Source: Pseudomonas faucium
GTDB taxonomy: Bacteria > Pseudomonadota > Gammaproteobacteria > Pseudomonadales > Pseudomonadaceae
DNA: 64,000 nt
Assembly: GCF_021602585.1 (NCBI RefSeq)
Contig: NZ_BQIP01000017.1
Coordinates: forward strand, 1 to 64,000
Direction of reading: 5' to 3'
Shown here: in pieces, positions 37,801-44,714 of the stretch
Numbering within the stretch: position 1 is the stretch's first letter
Layout of the letters: the number at the start of each line of letters is the position of its first letter
Notes under the pieces: generated by a model
Database searches by the model: none
What the model was told of the DNA's origin: nothing
Seen by the model: only the letters and a program-made list of their open reading frames with translations
Made by a program: the position numbers and the translations under genes

Positions 37801-38468
37801 AAACCTCGGCCGAAGGCCTGGAGCAGGCCCTCGGCGCGTTGCGCGAGCGCCTGGCCGGCCATGAGCACCAGTGCGCCGAACTGCGCGCCCAGCAGGCCGA
37901 CGACCAGCGCCGCCAGCAGGCGCACCAGGCGCTGGCCGGCGAAATCGAGCAGGCGTACCAGCAATGGCAGCGCTGGGCTCGCCTGAATGCCTTGATCGGC
38001 TCGGCTTCCGGCGATGTCTTCCGCAAGATCGCCCAGGGCTACAACCTCGATCTGCTGCTGCACCATGCCAACGCGCAACTGCGCCAGCTGGCACGCCGCT
38101 ACCGCCTCAAGCGCGGCGGCAGCGCCCTGGGGCTGCTGGTGATGGACACCGAAATGGGCGACGAACTGCGCTCGGTACACTCGCTGTCCGGTGGCGAGAC
38201 CTTCCTGGTGTCGCTGGCGCTGGCCCTGGGCCTGGCGTCGATGGCATCGAGCACCTTGCGCATCGAATCGCTGTTCATCGACGAAGGCTTCGGCAGCCTC
38301 GACCCCGAGTCGCTGCAGCTGGCCATGGACGCCCTCGACGGCCTGCAGGCACAGGGGCGCAAGGTTGCGGTGATCTCCCACGTACAGGAGATGCACGAGC
38401 GCATCCCGGTGCAGATCCAGGTCCGCCGCCAGGGCAATGGCTTGAGTGATGTGCAGGTGTGCGGGTGA
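34824..38468 (+). CDS. sbcC: DNA repair ATPase subunit SbcC
   Basis: SMC/Rad50-like ATPase of 1,214 residues, partner of SbcD. Walker A GPTGAGKS is at 37-44. Long Gln-, Ala- and Leu-rich coiled coils run from about 190 to 1,030, interrupted by the zinc hook CPVC at 605-608 (EPCPVCGSAEHPF), through which two molecules dimerise. The C-terminal head has the signature LSGGETFLVSLALALGLASM and Walker B IESLFIDEGFGSLD. It is longer than the Escherichia coli protein (1,048), mainly in the coiled coils, as is usual in Pseudomonas. The next gene overlaps it by ten bases. Confidence 0.96.
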   Translation: MKILAIRLKNLASLAGPVDIDFTAEPLASAGLFAITGPTGAGKSTLLDALCLALFGTVPRLNDIGREAKVPDADGDIPTYDPRNLLRRGTGSGFAEVDFVGIDGHRYRARWEANRARDKANGKLQNSRQSLYDLDSEQLLGSGKQEYKQLVEARLGLNFEQFTRAVMLAQSEFGAFLKADDRERSELLEKLTNTAIYTRLGQRAFSKARETGEAHNALKERASHLLPMPAEARDELDQRLEQALAQFKADQASERQLEQQRNWLNEQCQLQAQHAEAGQALAAAEQNWQQLAEQRLDLQRLERLAPQRHQFHRQQLLNAQLAPLAATISEQQRQQTELQARTGELEQALEAARQALVQHQAEHGEQAPRVRQAFAAQDSLARLAQEQQAQHSASEQADQQVVDGQQQLQQLEEHQQRSLQQLAQIDSALADSQHLEGLANAWQAYLPQLKQVMLTGGRLAKGREELPGLQAQASQANAKLQAERDAFELLFQEAGAEPQALAEQIDLLGNMLQDNRKQQRAVEELSRLHGRELELRQQLEALRQRQQQAMQQRQQLIGEGTAAKADLEAAEQALNLTRQLLARQRLARNTSVEELRAQLLDGEPCPVCGSAEHPFHQPDALLQSLGRHDQAEEDAAQKQVEALNNRLVDLRTQLGVVNAQLKDYQQQQAQLGEQLQPVQAQVQAHALWPALAAQDDPARSAWLDSQLRRLLAEISQDEQRQSALLTLQKDAARLNQQLQAAQHAQQQAQQQLDHQHQALANDEQQLQQGLNDLANVLPQDVLKALSDDPAHAFLALDQQIAQRLQQLEQRKDEQQEQQARQVQLDKLRDQQQVRLQAQQHLQQQLAALQQQHQQARTALDELLGQHSSAEAWQQHLDAQLEQARALDADTAQRLQDLRTQGVQLASELKANTQQQQALDSECQQLQGAIAQWRAAHPELDDAGLDRLLAMDDAQLNALRQCLQGADRAIEQGRVLLQEREQRLQQHTAQMAVETSAEGLEQALGALRERLAGHEHQCAELRAQQADDQRRQQAHQALAGEIEQAYQQWQRWARLNALIGSASGDVFRKIAQGYNLDLLLHHANAQLRQLARRYRLKRGGSALGLLVMDTEMGDELRSVHSLSGGETFLVSLALALGLASMASSTLRIESLFIDEGFGSLDPESLQLAMDALDGLQAQGRKVAVISHVQEMHERIPVQIQVRRQGNGLSDVQVCG

Positions 38469-39058
38469 TTCTGTACTCGTTCCGCCGCTGCCCCTGGGCC
38501 ATGCGCGCGCGCCTGGCGCTGCGCTATGCCGGGTGCGCGGTGCAGATCTGCGAAGTGGCGATGAAGAACAAGCCGGCCGAGTTGCTGGCCGTGTCGCCAA
38601 AGGGCACGGTACCGGTGCTCGACACCGGCGCCGGGGTGCTGGAAGAAAGCCTGGACATCATGCGCTGGGCACTGCAGCAGCACGACCCGGATGACTGGCG
38701 CCTGCAGGCCGACCCCGCTGCCGCGCAGCAGGCCGAGGCACTGATTGCGCGCAACGACACGGCGTTCAAGGCGCAGGTGAACCTGTACAAGTATGCCGAG
38801 CGCTACCCTGAGCATTCACGCGAGCAGTATCGCCAGCAGGCCGAGCCTTGGCTGGCGACGCTGGAACAGCTGCTCGAAGGCCGGCCTTACCTGCTGGCCG
38901 ACCACCCAAGCCTGGCCGATGCCGCGTTGCTGCCCCTGATGCGCCAGTTTGCCGGGGTCGAACCGCAGTGGTTCGCCGAGGCAGCTTATCCGCGGCTGCG
39001 GAGCTGGCTGGAGGGGTGGTTGGCATCGGAGCTGTTCAAGGGCGTGATGGCGCGCTGA
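38459..39058 (+). CDS. Glutathione S-transferase-like protein
   Basis: Soluble protein of 199 residues with a thioredoxin-fold N-terminal half (VILYSFRRCPWAMRARLALR, then KGTVPVL with the cis-proline, then EESLDIM for glutathione contact) and an all-helical C-terminal half. CPWA resembles the Cys-type active sites of omega/glutaredoxin-like members. The frame opens with GTG at 38459, overlapping the sbcC stop by ten bases; a second GTG at 38465 would shorten it by two residues. Translational coupling with sbcC is likely; a functional link to DNA repair is not evident. A REP pair follows. Confidence 0.85.
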   Translation: MRVILYSFRRCPWAMRARLALRYAGCAVQICEVAMKNKPAELLAVSPKGTVPVLDTGAGVLEESLDIMRWALQQHDPDDWRLQADPAAAQQAEALIARNDTAFKAQVNLYKYAERYPEHSREQYRQQAEPWLATLEQLLEGRPYLLADHPSLADAALLPLMRQFAGVEPQWFAEAAYPRLRSWLEGWLASELFKGVMAR

Positions 39059-39075
39059 ACGCTGTTTGCCGCCTT

Positions 39076-39167
39076 GGCCCTATCGCCGGCAAGCCGGCTC
39101 CCACAGGCACTCCACAGGCTTTGAGCATTGTGCTGTAGCTGTGGGAGCCGGCTTGCCGGCGATAGGG
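39076..39167. repeat. Head-to-head REP pair
   Basis: Two inverted REP copies (39076-39106 and 39139-39167) with a 32-base spacer, between the convergent GST-like gene and the small secreted protein gene. Confidence 0.93.
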
Positions 39168-39179
39168 TCATGGCAGGCT

Positions 39180-39359
39180 TCAATGGCTGTGCTTGGCACT
39201 CAACGCCGCATGGTAATGGGCGCTCTGGCGCAGGTACTGTTCGGTGTAGCTATGGGTGCCGGACGCCTTGGGGCTGGTGTCGGCATGGGCATGGGTCGGC
39301 AGCACCACGGAGGCGGAAATGGCGGATGCGGCAATGACCGGGAAGAGATTGAAGTTCAT
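39180..39359 (-). CDS. Small secreted protein, function unknown
   Basis: Predicted exported peptide of 59 residues. A signal peptide (MNFNLFPVIAASAISASVVL, cleavage likely after HAHA) leaves a mature part of about 33 residues with several His and Tyr (THSYTEQYLRQSAHYHAALS then AKHSH). The ATG at 39359 has GAGGT about eight bases upstream, which favours it over in-frame starts further upstream. I do not recognise a family. The His-rich mature end could bind metal, but this is conjecture. It is monocistronic and lies downstream of the lactonase gene (start at 39359, lactonase stop at 39483) on the same strand. Confidence 0.7.
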   Translation of the reverse strand: MNFNLFPVIAASAISASVVLPTHAHADTSPKASGTHSYTEQYLRQSAHYHAALSAKHSH

Positions 39360-39482
39360 CTGGGCAGACCTCGACGGCGGTGGTTTGACGTGAGCCCCTG
39401 TGGGCCTTGGTTCAAACTTACGCCGCTGAGCGCGCCTGCAGAAATTCATTGCGCTGCTAAGGATTATCACGCGTATCGATAG

Positions 39483-40625
39483 TCACTCGATGAACTTCAG
39501 GTCCGATGGGGCGGCCTGGTCCATGGTCTGCACCGTCTCGCCCAGCTTGCCGCTGCGCGGGTCGCGGCGGATAACCACGATCTGGTTGCTCTTCTGGTTG
39601 GCCACCAGGAGGAAGTTGTCACTCGGGTCCAGGGCGAACTCGCGCGGGTGGTCGCCCTCCACCGTGCGCCGCTGCAGGAAGGCGAGCCGGCCATCGTCCT
39701 TGCCCACGCTGAACACCACGATCTCGTTGGCCGTGCCGCGGTTGCTGACATACAGGAAACGCCCATCGGCCGACAGGTGCAGGCCGCCGGCGGCCTTGGC
39801 AGCGGCATCCTGCTGGTCGGTCAGGGGCAGGCGCTGGCGTTCGAGCAAGGCATCGTTCTCGACATCGAACATCACCACTTCAGCGTTCATTTCCAGGGTC
39901 AGGTAGGCATGCCGGCCCTTGGCGTCGAACAGCAGGTGGCGCGGCCCGCTGCCAGGCGGCAGGTCTACCGCCGCAGGGATTGCCGGGGTCAGCGGGTGGT
40001 CGGCGCTGGCGCCGTCGTAACGGTAGATGAACACCTTGTCGGCGCCCAGGTCGCAGGCATAGACGTGCTGGCCGTCCGGCGACAGCACCAGCGAATGCAC
40101 ATGGGCGCCGGCCTGGCGCTCGGGGTTCACGCCACTGGGCTTGTGCCGCAACTGCTGCACCACGTCCTTGAGCTTGCCGTCCTTGGCCACCGGGATCACC
40201 ACCAGGCTGCCACCGGGGTTGGCTGCGACCGAATAGTTGGCGACGAACAGGTAGCGCTGGTCGCGGCTGAGGCTGGCGTGGGTCGGCTCGTCGCCGCGGG
40301 TGGCGACCTGGTTGAGCGGCTTGATCTGGCCGTTGCTGGCGACGCTGAAACTGCTGGCATGGCCTTGCACGGTTTCATTGACCACGAACAGCTGGCGCTG
40401 ATCGGCCGAAAGCACCAGCCACGACGGGCTGACGCTCTTGACCACTTGCTGCGGCGCAGGGTCGATATGCCCGCTCTTGCTGTCGAACGCGTAACGGTAG
40501 ATGCCCTGGCTGGCGCCATCGGTGTAACTGCCGACCAGCAGCGTGGCGGCGTTGGCAGTGAGGGTCAGGCTCATCAGGCTAGCGGTCAGCAGGCTCGTCC
40601 AGATCCGGTTCATCGTCGTCTTCAT
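39483..40625 (-). CDS. Exported lactonase-family beta-propeller protein
   Basis: Seven-bladed propeller of the 6-phosphogluconolactonase (Pgl/YbhE) family, about 380 residues, with an N-terminal signal peptide (WTSLLTASLMSLTLTANAA). The signal peptide is unusual for the cytosolic enzyme. Conserved segments include LLVGSYTDGASQGIY, NPERQAGAHVHSLVLSPDG and PGSGPRHLLFDAKGRHAYLT, which carry the usual Glu, His and Arg. Export suggests a periplasmic lactone rather than pentose-phosphate metabolism, but the substrate is unknown. The first ATG is at 40625 and another at 40613; both lie inside the 3' end of the upstream gene, so translation is probably coupled. Confidence 0.85.
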   Translation of the reverse strand: MKTTMNRIWTSLLTASLMSLTLTANAATLLVGSYTDGASQGIYRYAFDSKSGHIDPAPQQVVKSVSPSWLVLSADQRQLFVVNETVQGHASSFSVASNGQIKPLNQVATRGDEPTHASLSRDQRYLFVANYSVAANPGGSLVVIPVAKDGKLKDVVQQLRHKPSGVNPERQAGAHVHSLVLSPDGQHVYACDLGADKVFIYRYDGASADHPLTPAIPAAVDLPPGSGPRHLLFDAKGRHAYLTLEMNAEVVMFDVENDALLERQRLPLTDQQDAAAKAAGGLHLSADGRFLYVSNRGTANEIVVFSVGKDDGRLAFLQRRTVEGDHPREFALDPSDNFLLVANQKSNQIVVIRRDPRSGKLGETVQTMDQAAPSDLKFIE

Positions 40626-40881
40626 CCGGGGCGCGAAAGGCACTCATACAGACTAGACGATGCTCGCCCTGGGAATCGCCCACTTGCCATTCTTCACCTG
40701 CGCCGGTGGCGGCGGCGACCTGCTCGGGGGTGAACGACCAGCGGCGCAGCTGGCGGCCATCCATGCATTCGACCGTGAGGCCGGTTTCGTCGTAGGTGAA
40801 GTCGAAGGCGTGCAGGCCATCGATCAGGAGCATGTCGCAGGATGCGAGGGCGGTGGCGAGGGAAGACATGGAAGTACTCAT
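40579..40881 (-). CDS. Conserved hypothetical protein upstream of the lactonase gene
   Basis: Acidic protein of 100 residues with no signal peptide or membrane helix. The middle reads DMLLIDGLHAFDFTYDETGL and RRWSFTPEQVAAATGAGEEW. The tail is strongly acidic (PDEDDDEPDLDEPADR). It looks like a small Pseudomonas-restricted family (perhaps DUF5629, not certain). The 3' end overlaps the lactonase start by 47 bases. A second ATG at 40869 is possible. No function can be given. Confidence 0.75.
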   Translation of the reverse strand: MSTSMSSLATALASCDMLLIDGLHAFDFTYDETGLTVECMDGRQLRRWSFTPEQVAAATGAGEEWQVGDSQGEHRLVCMSAFRAPDEDDDEPDLDEPADR

Positions 40882-40919
40882 CTTGAATGAGCCGGCATTA
40901 TAGCCTTGGCGCTGCTTGG

Positions 40920-41003
40920 CAGCCCAATCGCTGGCAAGCCAGCTCCCACTCTGTTCAGGCTTGTGCTGTACCTGTGGGAGCTGGCTTGCCAGCGATTGGG
41001 CCG
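40920..41003. repeat. Variant REP pair (GCTGGC core)
   Basis: Two inverted copies (40920-40949 and 40972-41003) with the altered palindrome GCTGGCAAGCCAGC and flank CCCAATC instead of CCCTATC. Both arms carry the compensating change, so the hairpin is kept. A GGGCCGCAAAGCGGCCCC hairpin follows at about 40998-41015, before the RND gene stop. Confidence 0.9.
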
Positions 41004-41022
41004 CAAAGCGGCCCCTTACCCC

Positions 41023-43422
41023 TCAATGGGCGAAGATCGAGCCCCCTTCCTTGCCCACCATCTTCTCGGGCTTGATCAAAAACCGCGCCAGTGCCGGCAG
41101 CAGCCACAGGGCGCCAAACATGTTCCACAGCAGCATGAAGGTCAGCATCAGCCCCATGTCGGCCTGGAACTTGATCGCCGAGAAGATCCAGGTGCACACC
41201 CCGATGGCCAGGCACAGGCCGGTGAACAGCACCGCCTTGCCGGTGGAACGCAGGGTTTCGTAGTACGCCTCCTGCAACGGCAGGCCGGCACGCAGGAAGC
41301 TCTCCAGGCGGCTGTAGATGTAGATGCCGTAGTCCACACCAATGCCCACGCCCAGCGCCACCACCGGCAGGGTGGCGACCTTCACGCCGATGCCCATGAA
41401 CGCCATCAGCGCGTTGCCCAGCACCGAGGTCAGGACCAGCGGCAGCACGATGCACAAGGTGGCGGCAAAGGAGCGGAAGGTGATCAGGCACATCACCGCC
41501 ACGCAGATGTAGACCAGCACCAGGATGGTCAGCTCGGCCGACTTGATCACCTCGTTGGTGGCCGCCTCGATCCCGGCATTACCGGCCGCCAGGAGGAACT
41601 GCAGGCCGTCCTTGTTGTGGCTGTCGGCGAACGCCTTGGCCACCTGGGTGACCCGCTCCAGGGTTTCGGCCTTGTGGTCGTTGAGGAACACCAGCACCGG
41701 CGCCAGCGAGCAGTCGCCGTTGTACAGGCCGTCGGCGCGGGCGATGGAGTTGTTGAGCACATCCGGGTTGCGCGACAGGGTTTCCCACTTCAGGTTGCCC
41801 TCGTTCATGCCCTTGATCACCTGCTTGGACACGGTGACCAGGGAAATCGCCGACTGCACCCCCGGGGTGTTCTCCATGGTCCACATCAGCTCGTCGATCG
41901 GCGCCATGGTGGAATGGATCGAACAGCTTTCCGCCGGGGTCTTGACCATGATCACCAGCACATCGGAGCTGGTGGAGTAGTTGCTGATGATGAAGTTGTT
42001 GTCCTGGTTGTAGCGCGAATCGGGGCGCAGCTCCGGTGCGCCCTGGTCGAGGTCGCCGATCTTCAGGTTCTGGCTGTACCACAGGCCGCCACCGAACATC
42101 ACCAGTGCCAGGATGACCGACACCGGCGCCACCTTGGCGCTGGCGAAGTTCGACAGCAGGCGCCAGAACGGGTGCTCGCGGGTGGCGTCCTTCTTGCTGC
42201 GCTCGACGGCCTTCTTGCTGATGCCGACATAGGAAATCGCCACCGGCAGCAGGATCAGGTTGGTGAAGACGATCACCGCCACGCCGATCGAGGCGCCGAT
42301 GGCCAGCTCGCGGATCACGCCGATGTCGATGATCAGCAGGGTGATGAAGCCCACCGCGTCGGCGAGGATGGCGATCATCCCCGGCAGGAACAGTTGGCGG
42401 AAGGTGCGCCGGGCGGCGGTCAGGGCGTTGTCGGCGCCACTGGACTGCAAGGCGATGCCGTTGATCTTCTGCACCCCGTGGGAAATGCCGATGGCGAAGA
42501 TCAGGAACGGCACCAGCATCGAGTAAGGGTCCAGGCCGAAGCCCACGGCATGCATCAGGCCCAGCTGCCAGACCACCGCCACCAGGGTGGTGATGAGCAC
42601 GGCGATGGTGCTGCGGATGCACCAGGTGAACCAGTACAGCAGGATCCAGGTGATGACCAGGGCCACGCCGAAGAACATCGCCACCATCACCAGGCCGTCG
42701 ATCAGGTCGCCGACCTTCTTGGCGAAGCCGACGATGTGGACCTTCACGTTGGGGTTCTGCGCCTGGAACTTGTCGCGGATCTGCGCTTCGAGCTGGTGCG
42801 AGAACTTCTGGTAGTCGAGCTTGACCTGCTTGCCCGGGTCCTGTGGGTCGGGGAAGCTCTCCAGCAACGGGATATCGACGATGCTGGACTTGAAGTTGTT
42901 GCCCACCAGGCGCCCGACCTGGCCGGACTTGAGGACGTTGTCACGCAGCGTGTCGAGGCTTTCGGCCGAGCCGTTGTAGGTATTGGGGATCACCTCGCCG
43001 CCGGAGAAGCCCTCCTCGGTCACCTCGCTCCAGCGCACGCTGGGGCTCCACAGCGACTTGAGCCCGGCGCGGTCGACGCCTGGGATGTAGAACACCTCGT
43101 CATGGATCTGGCGCAGCGTCTCCATGTAGTTTTTGTCGAAGATATCGCCGTTGACCGCCTCGACCGAGATGCGCACGGTGTTGCCCAGGTTGGCCAGGTC
43201 GTTACGGTGCTCCATCATCTGCTCGATGAAGGGGTGCTGCAGCGGGATCATCTTCTCGAAACTGGTCGAAGGGCGGATCTGCGTGGCCTGCCAGAACAGA
43301 AAAATGCTCACCAGCAGGCACAGGCCAATGACCACCGGGCGGTTGTTGAAGATCAGGCGCTCGAGCAGGGTGGCCTTGTCCTGGTGGTGCGGGTGCATGG
43401 TAATGCTCTCCCTGCTGGTCAT
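41023..43422 (-). CDS. RND/MMPL-family exporter
   Basis: Inner-membrane protein of 799 residues in the RND superfamily (MMPL/HpnN-like exporters). Layout: helix 1 (about 30-48), a large periplasmic loop, five clustered helices (about 235-400), helix 7, a second periplasmic loop and five terminal helices (about 620-780). YGIYIYSRLESFLRAGLPLQ near the end is typical, as is the central PFLIFAIGISHGVQKING. The ATG at 43422 overlaps the preceding stop by three bases (ATGA), with AAGGAG eight bases upstream. An internal ATG at 43398 is a weaker choice. Relatives move lipids such as hopanoids; the cargo here is unknown. Confidence 0.9.
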   Translation of the reverse strand: MTSRESITMHPHHQDKATLLERLIFNNRPVVIGLCLLVSIFLFWQATQIRPSTSFEKMIPLQHPFIEQMMEHRNDLANLGNTVRISVEAVNGDIFDKNYMETLRQIHDEVFYIPGVDRAGLKSLWSPSVRWSEVTEEGFSGGEVIPNTYNGSAESLDTLRDNVLKSGQVGRLVGNNFKSSIVDIPLLESFPDPQDPGKQVKLDYQKFSHQLEAQIRDKFQAQNPNVKVHIVGFAKKVGDLIDGLVMVAMFFGVALVITWILLYWFTWCIRSTIAVLITTLVAVVWQLGLMHAVGFGLDPYSMLVPFLIFAIGISHGVQKINGIALQSSGADNALTAARRTFRQLFLPGMIAILADAVGFITLLIIDIGVIRELAIGASIGVAVIVFTNLILLPVAISYVGISKKAVERSKKDATREHPFWRLLSNFASAKVAPVSVILALVMFGGGLWYSQNLKIGDLDQGAPELRPDSRYNQDNNFIISNYSTSSDVLVIMVKTPAESCSIHSTMAPIDELMWTMENTPGVQSAISLVTVSKQVIKGMNEGNLKWETLSRNPDVLNNSIARADGLYNGDCSLAPVLVFLNDHKAETLERVTQVAKAFADSHNKDGLQFLLAAGNAGIEAATNEVIKSAELTILVLVYICVAVMCLITFRSFAATLCIVLPLVLTSVLGNALMAFMGIGVKVATLPVVALGVGIGVDYGIYIYSRLESFLRAGLPLQEAYYETLRSTGKAVLFTGLCLAIGVCTWIFSAIKFQADMGLMLTFMLLWNMFGALWLLPALARFLIKPEKMVGKEGGSIFAH

Positions 43423-44459
43423 GGACGCGGCTCCTTGTTGGCTTGGTCGGCACCTTCGGCGGTGGCCACATGCACGCCACCCTGCCCCACCAGCAACAGG
43501 CCGCCATCGGCCAGGCCACTGACCCCGGCCAGGGCGATGCGGTCGCTGCGGTTGTAGACGCTGAACGTCTGCCCATCGTCATGGCTGCGCAGCACGCTGC
43601 CGCCATTGCCGACCAATACCAGGCTGCCATCCTCCAGAAGCGTAGCGCTTGCCAGGCCGAATTCGAGGTTGCCGCGGGCGGCCTTGAGTTCGATGGGCTG
43701 CCAGCTGTCGCCGAAATCGGTGGAGCGGAACAGGTTGCCGCGCAGGCCGTAGGCCAGCAGCGTGCGGGCACTGGCGGTGCCGATCACACCGAACAGCGAG
43801 CCCTCGTAGGGGCCTTCGAGCCTGGCCCAGGTCTGGCCGTTGTCACCGGAGCGGTACATGCTGCCCTGCTCGCCGACGATGAATAGCCCGGCGTCCTTGA
43901 CCACGGCGATACCGTTGAGGTGGAACTGGTCGGGGTTGTCCAGGCGCTCGCCGACGTCTTGCCAGTGCTGGCCGCCATCGGTGGTTTCCAGCATCGCGCC
44001 ATAGGCACCGACGGCAAAGCCGTGGTGGGCATCGAGGAAGGCGATATCGAGCAGCGGCGCTTCACGGGAGAGGTCTTCGAACTGCTTGGTCCAGGTGGCG
44101 CCACCGTCGTTGCTGGTGAGCACCTGGGCGTCGTGGCCGACCGCCCAGCCGCGCTTGTCGTCGAGGAAGAACACGGCGGTGAGCAGTTGCCGGGTGGGTA
44201 CCCGGGCCTGGGTCCAGGTCTTGCCCTGGTCGTCGGAGAACAGGATGTGGCCGCGATCGCCGACCACCACCAGGCGTGAGCCGGCATGGGCGGCTGCGAT
44301 CAGCAGGCTCTGGCTGGCCCTGGCCGATTCGCTGGAGTATTCGTCGGCGCCCGCCGCTTGCGCGGTGTCTGCCCAGATGCCCAGCGCCAGCGCCAGCATC
44401 GCGCCGGCTGCCAATGGCCAGGCGCTGCGCCTGGCCTGCGTCGTTACCCGCTCCCTCAT
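43419..44459 (-). CDS. YCF48/BNR-repeat exported protein paired with the RND exporter
   Basis: Predicted exported beta-propeller of 346 residues. A signal peptide (AGAMLALALGIWADTAQA) is followed by repeated sialidase/YCF48-type Asp-box strands: FSDDQGKTWTQAR, TSNDGGATWTKQF, ETTDGGQHWQDV, RSGDNGQTWARLE, RSTDFGDSWQPI and RSHDDGQTFSVY. The ATG at 44459 has a G-rich site just upstream. It is translationally coupled to the RND gene. In pseudomonads such pairs often stand with DUF1302 and DUF1329 outer-membrane proteins; neither is present here. It probably serves as the periplasmic partner of the exporter. Confidence 0.88.
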   Translation of the reverse strand: MRERVTTQARRSAWPLAAGAMLALALGIWADTAQAAGADEYSSESARASQSLLIAAAHAGSRLVVVGDRGHILFSDDQGKTWTQARVPTRQLLTAVFFLDDKRGWAVGHDAQVLTSNDGGATWTKQFEDLSREAPLLDIAFLDAHHGFAVGAYGAMLETTDGGQHWQDVGERLDNPDQFHLNGIAVVKDAGLFIVGEQGSMYRSGDNGQTWARLEGPYEGSLFGVIGTASARTLLAYGLRGNLFRSTDFGDSWQPIELKAARGNLEFGLASATLLEDGSLVLVGNGGSVLRSHDDGQTFSVYNRSDRIALAGVSGLADGGLLLVGQGGVHVATAEGADQANKEPRP

Positions 44460-44628
44460 GACCGCCCCCTGTTTGTTCTTGTTAGTGGGTCTGTGCCTTG
44501 CAGGTATTGCGAAAAGCTCGTGGTAGAGGCCTGCAATAGCTTGCGGCCATCGTATCGGGGGGGATTGAGAGATTACAACGCACGCTGCGTTATGTTTTGT
44601 TAACCAGAAAAAGCAGGGGCCGCTTTGC

Positions 44629-44692
44629 GGCCCATCGCCGGCAAGCCCGGCTCCCACAAGAACAGGTAGGAGCCGGCTTGCCGGCGATGGGC
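44629..44692. repeat. Head-to-head REP pair
   Basis: Inverted REP copies (44629-44658 and 44667-44692) with an eight-base spacer. The left arm has an extra C (GCAAGCCCGGC), so the stem is slightly bulged. The pair is framed by GGGGCCGCTTTGCGGCCC and GGGCTGCAAAGCAGCCCC hairpins between pepN and the YCF48 gene. Confidence 0.88.
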
Positions 44693-44714
44693 TGCAAAGC
44701 AGCCCCAATAGCCC

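Noticed and set aside
36001-38000. Possible tandem repeat region in sbcC
   Set aside because: The repetitive look is Gln/Ala/Leu coiled-coil coding sequence without an exact repeat unit.
34743-38600. Open frame of 1,285 codons opposite sbcC
   Set aside because: Leu/Gln repeats come from the complement of the Gln- and Ala-rich coiled coils of SbcC; no independent start or family match.
40906-43557. Open frame of 883 codons opposite the RND gene, starting within a REP pair
   Set aside because: Its first residues translate the REP sequence and the rest is the complement of the exporter gene.
43419-44708. Longer 429-residue form of the YCF48 protein
   Set aside because: The extra N-terminus translates a REP pair and lacks sense; the signal peptide begins at the ATG at 44459.
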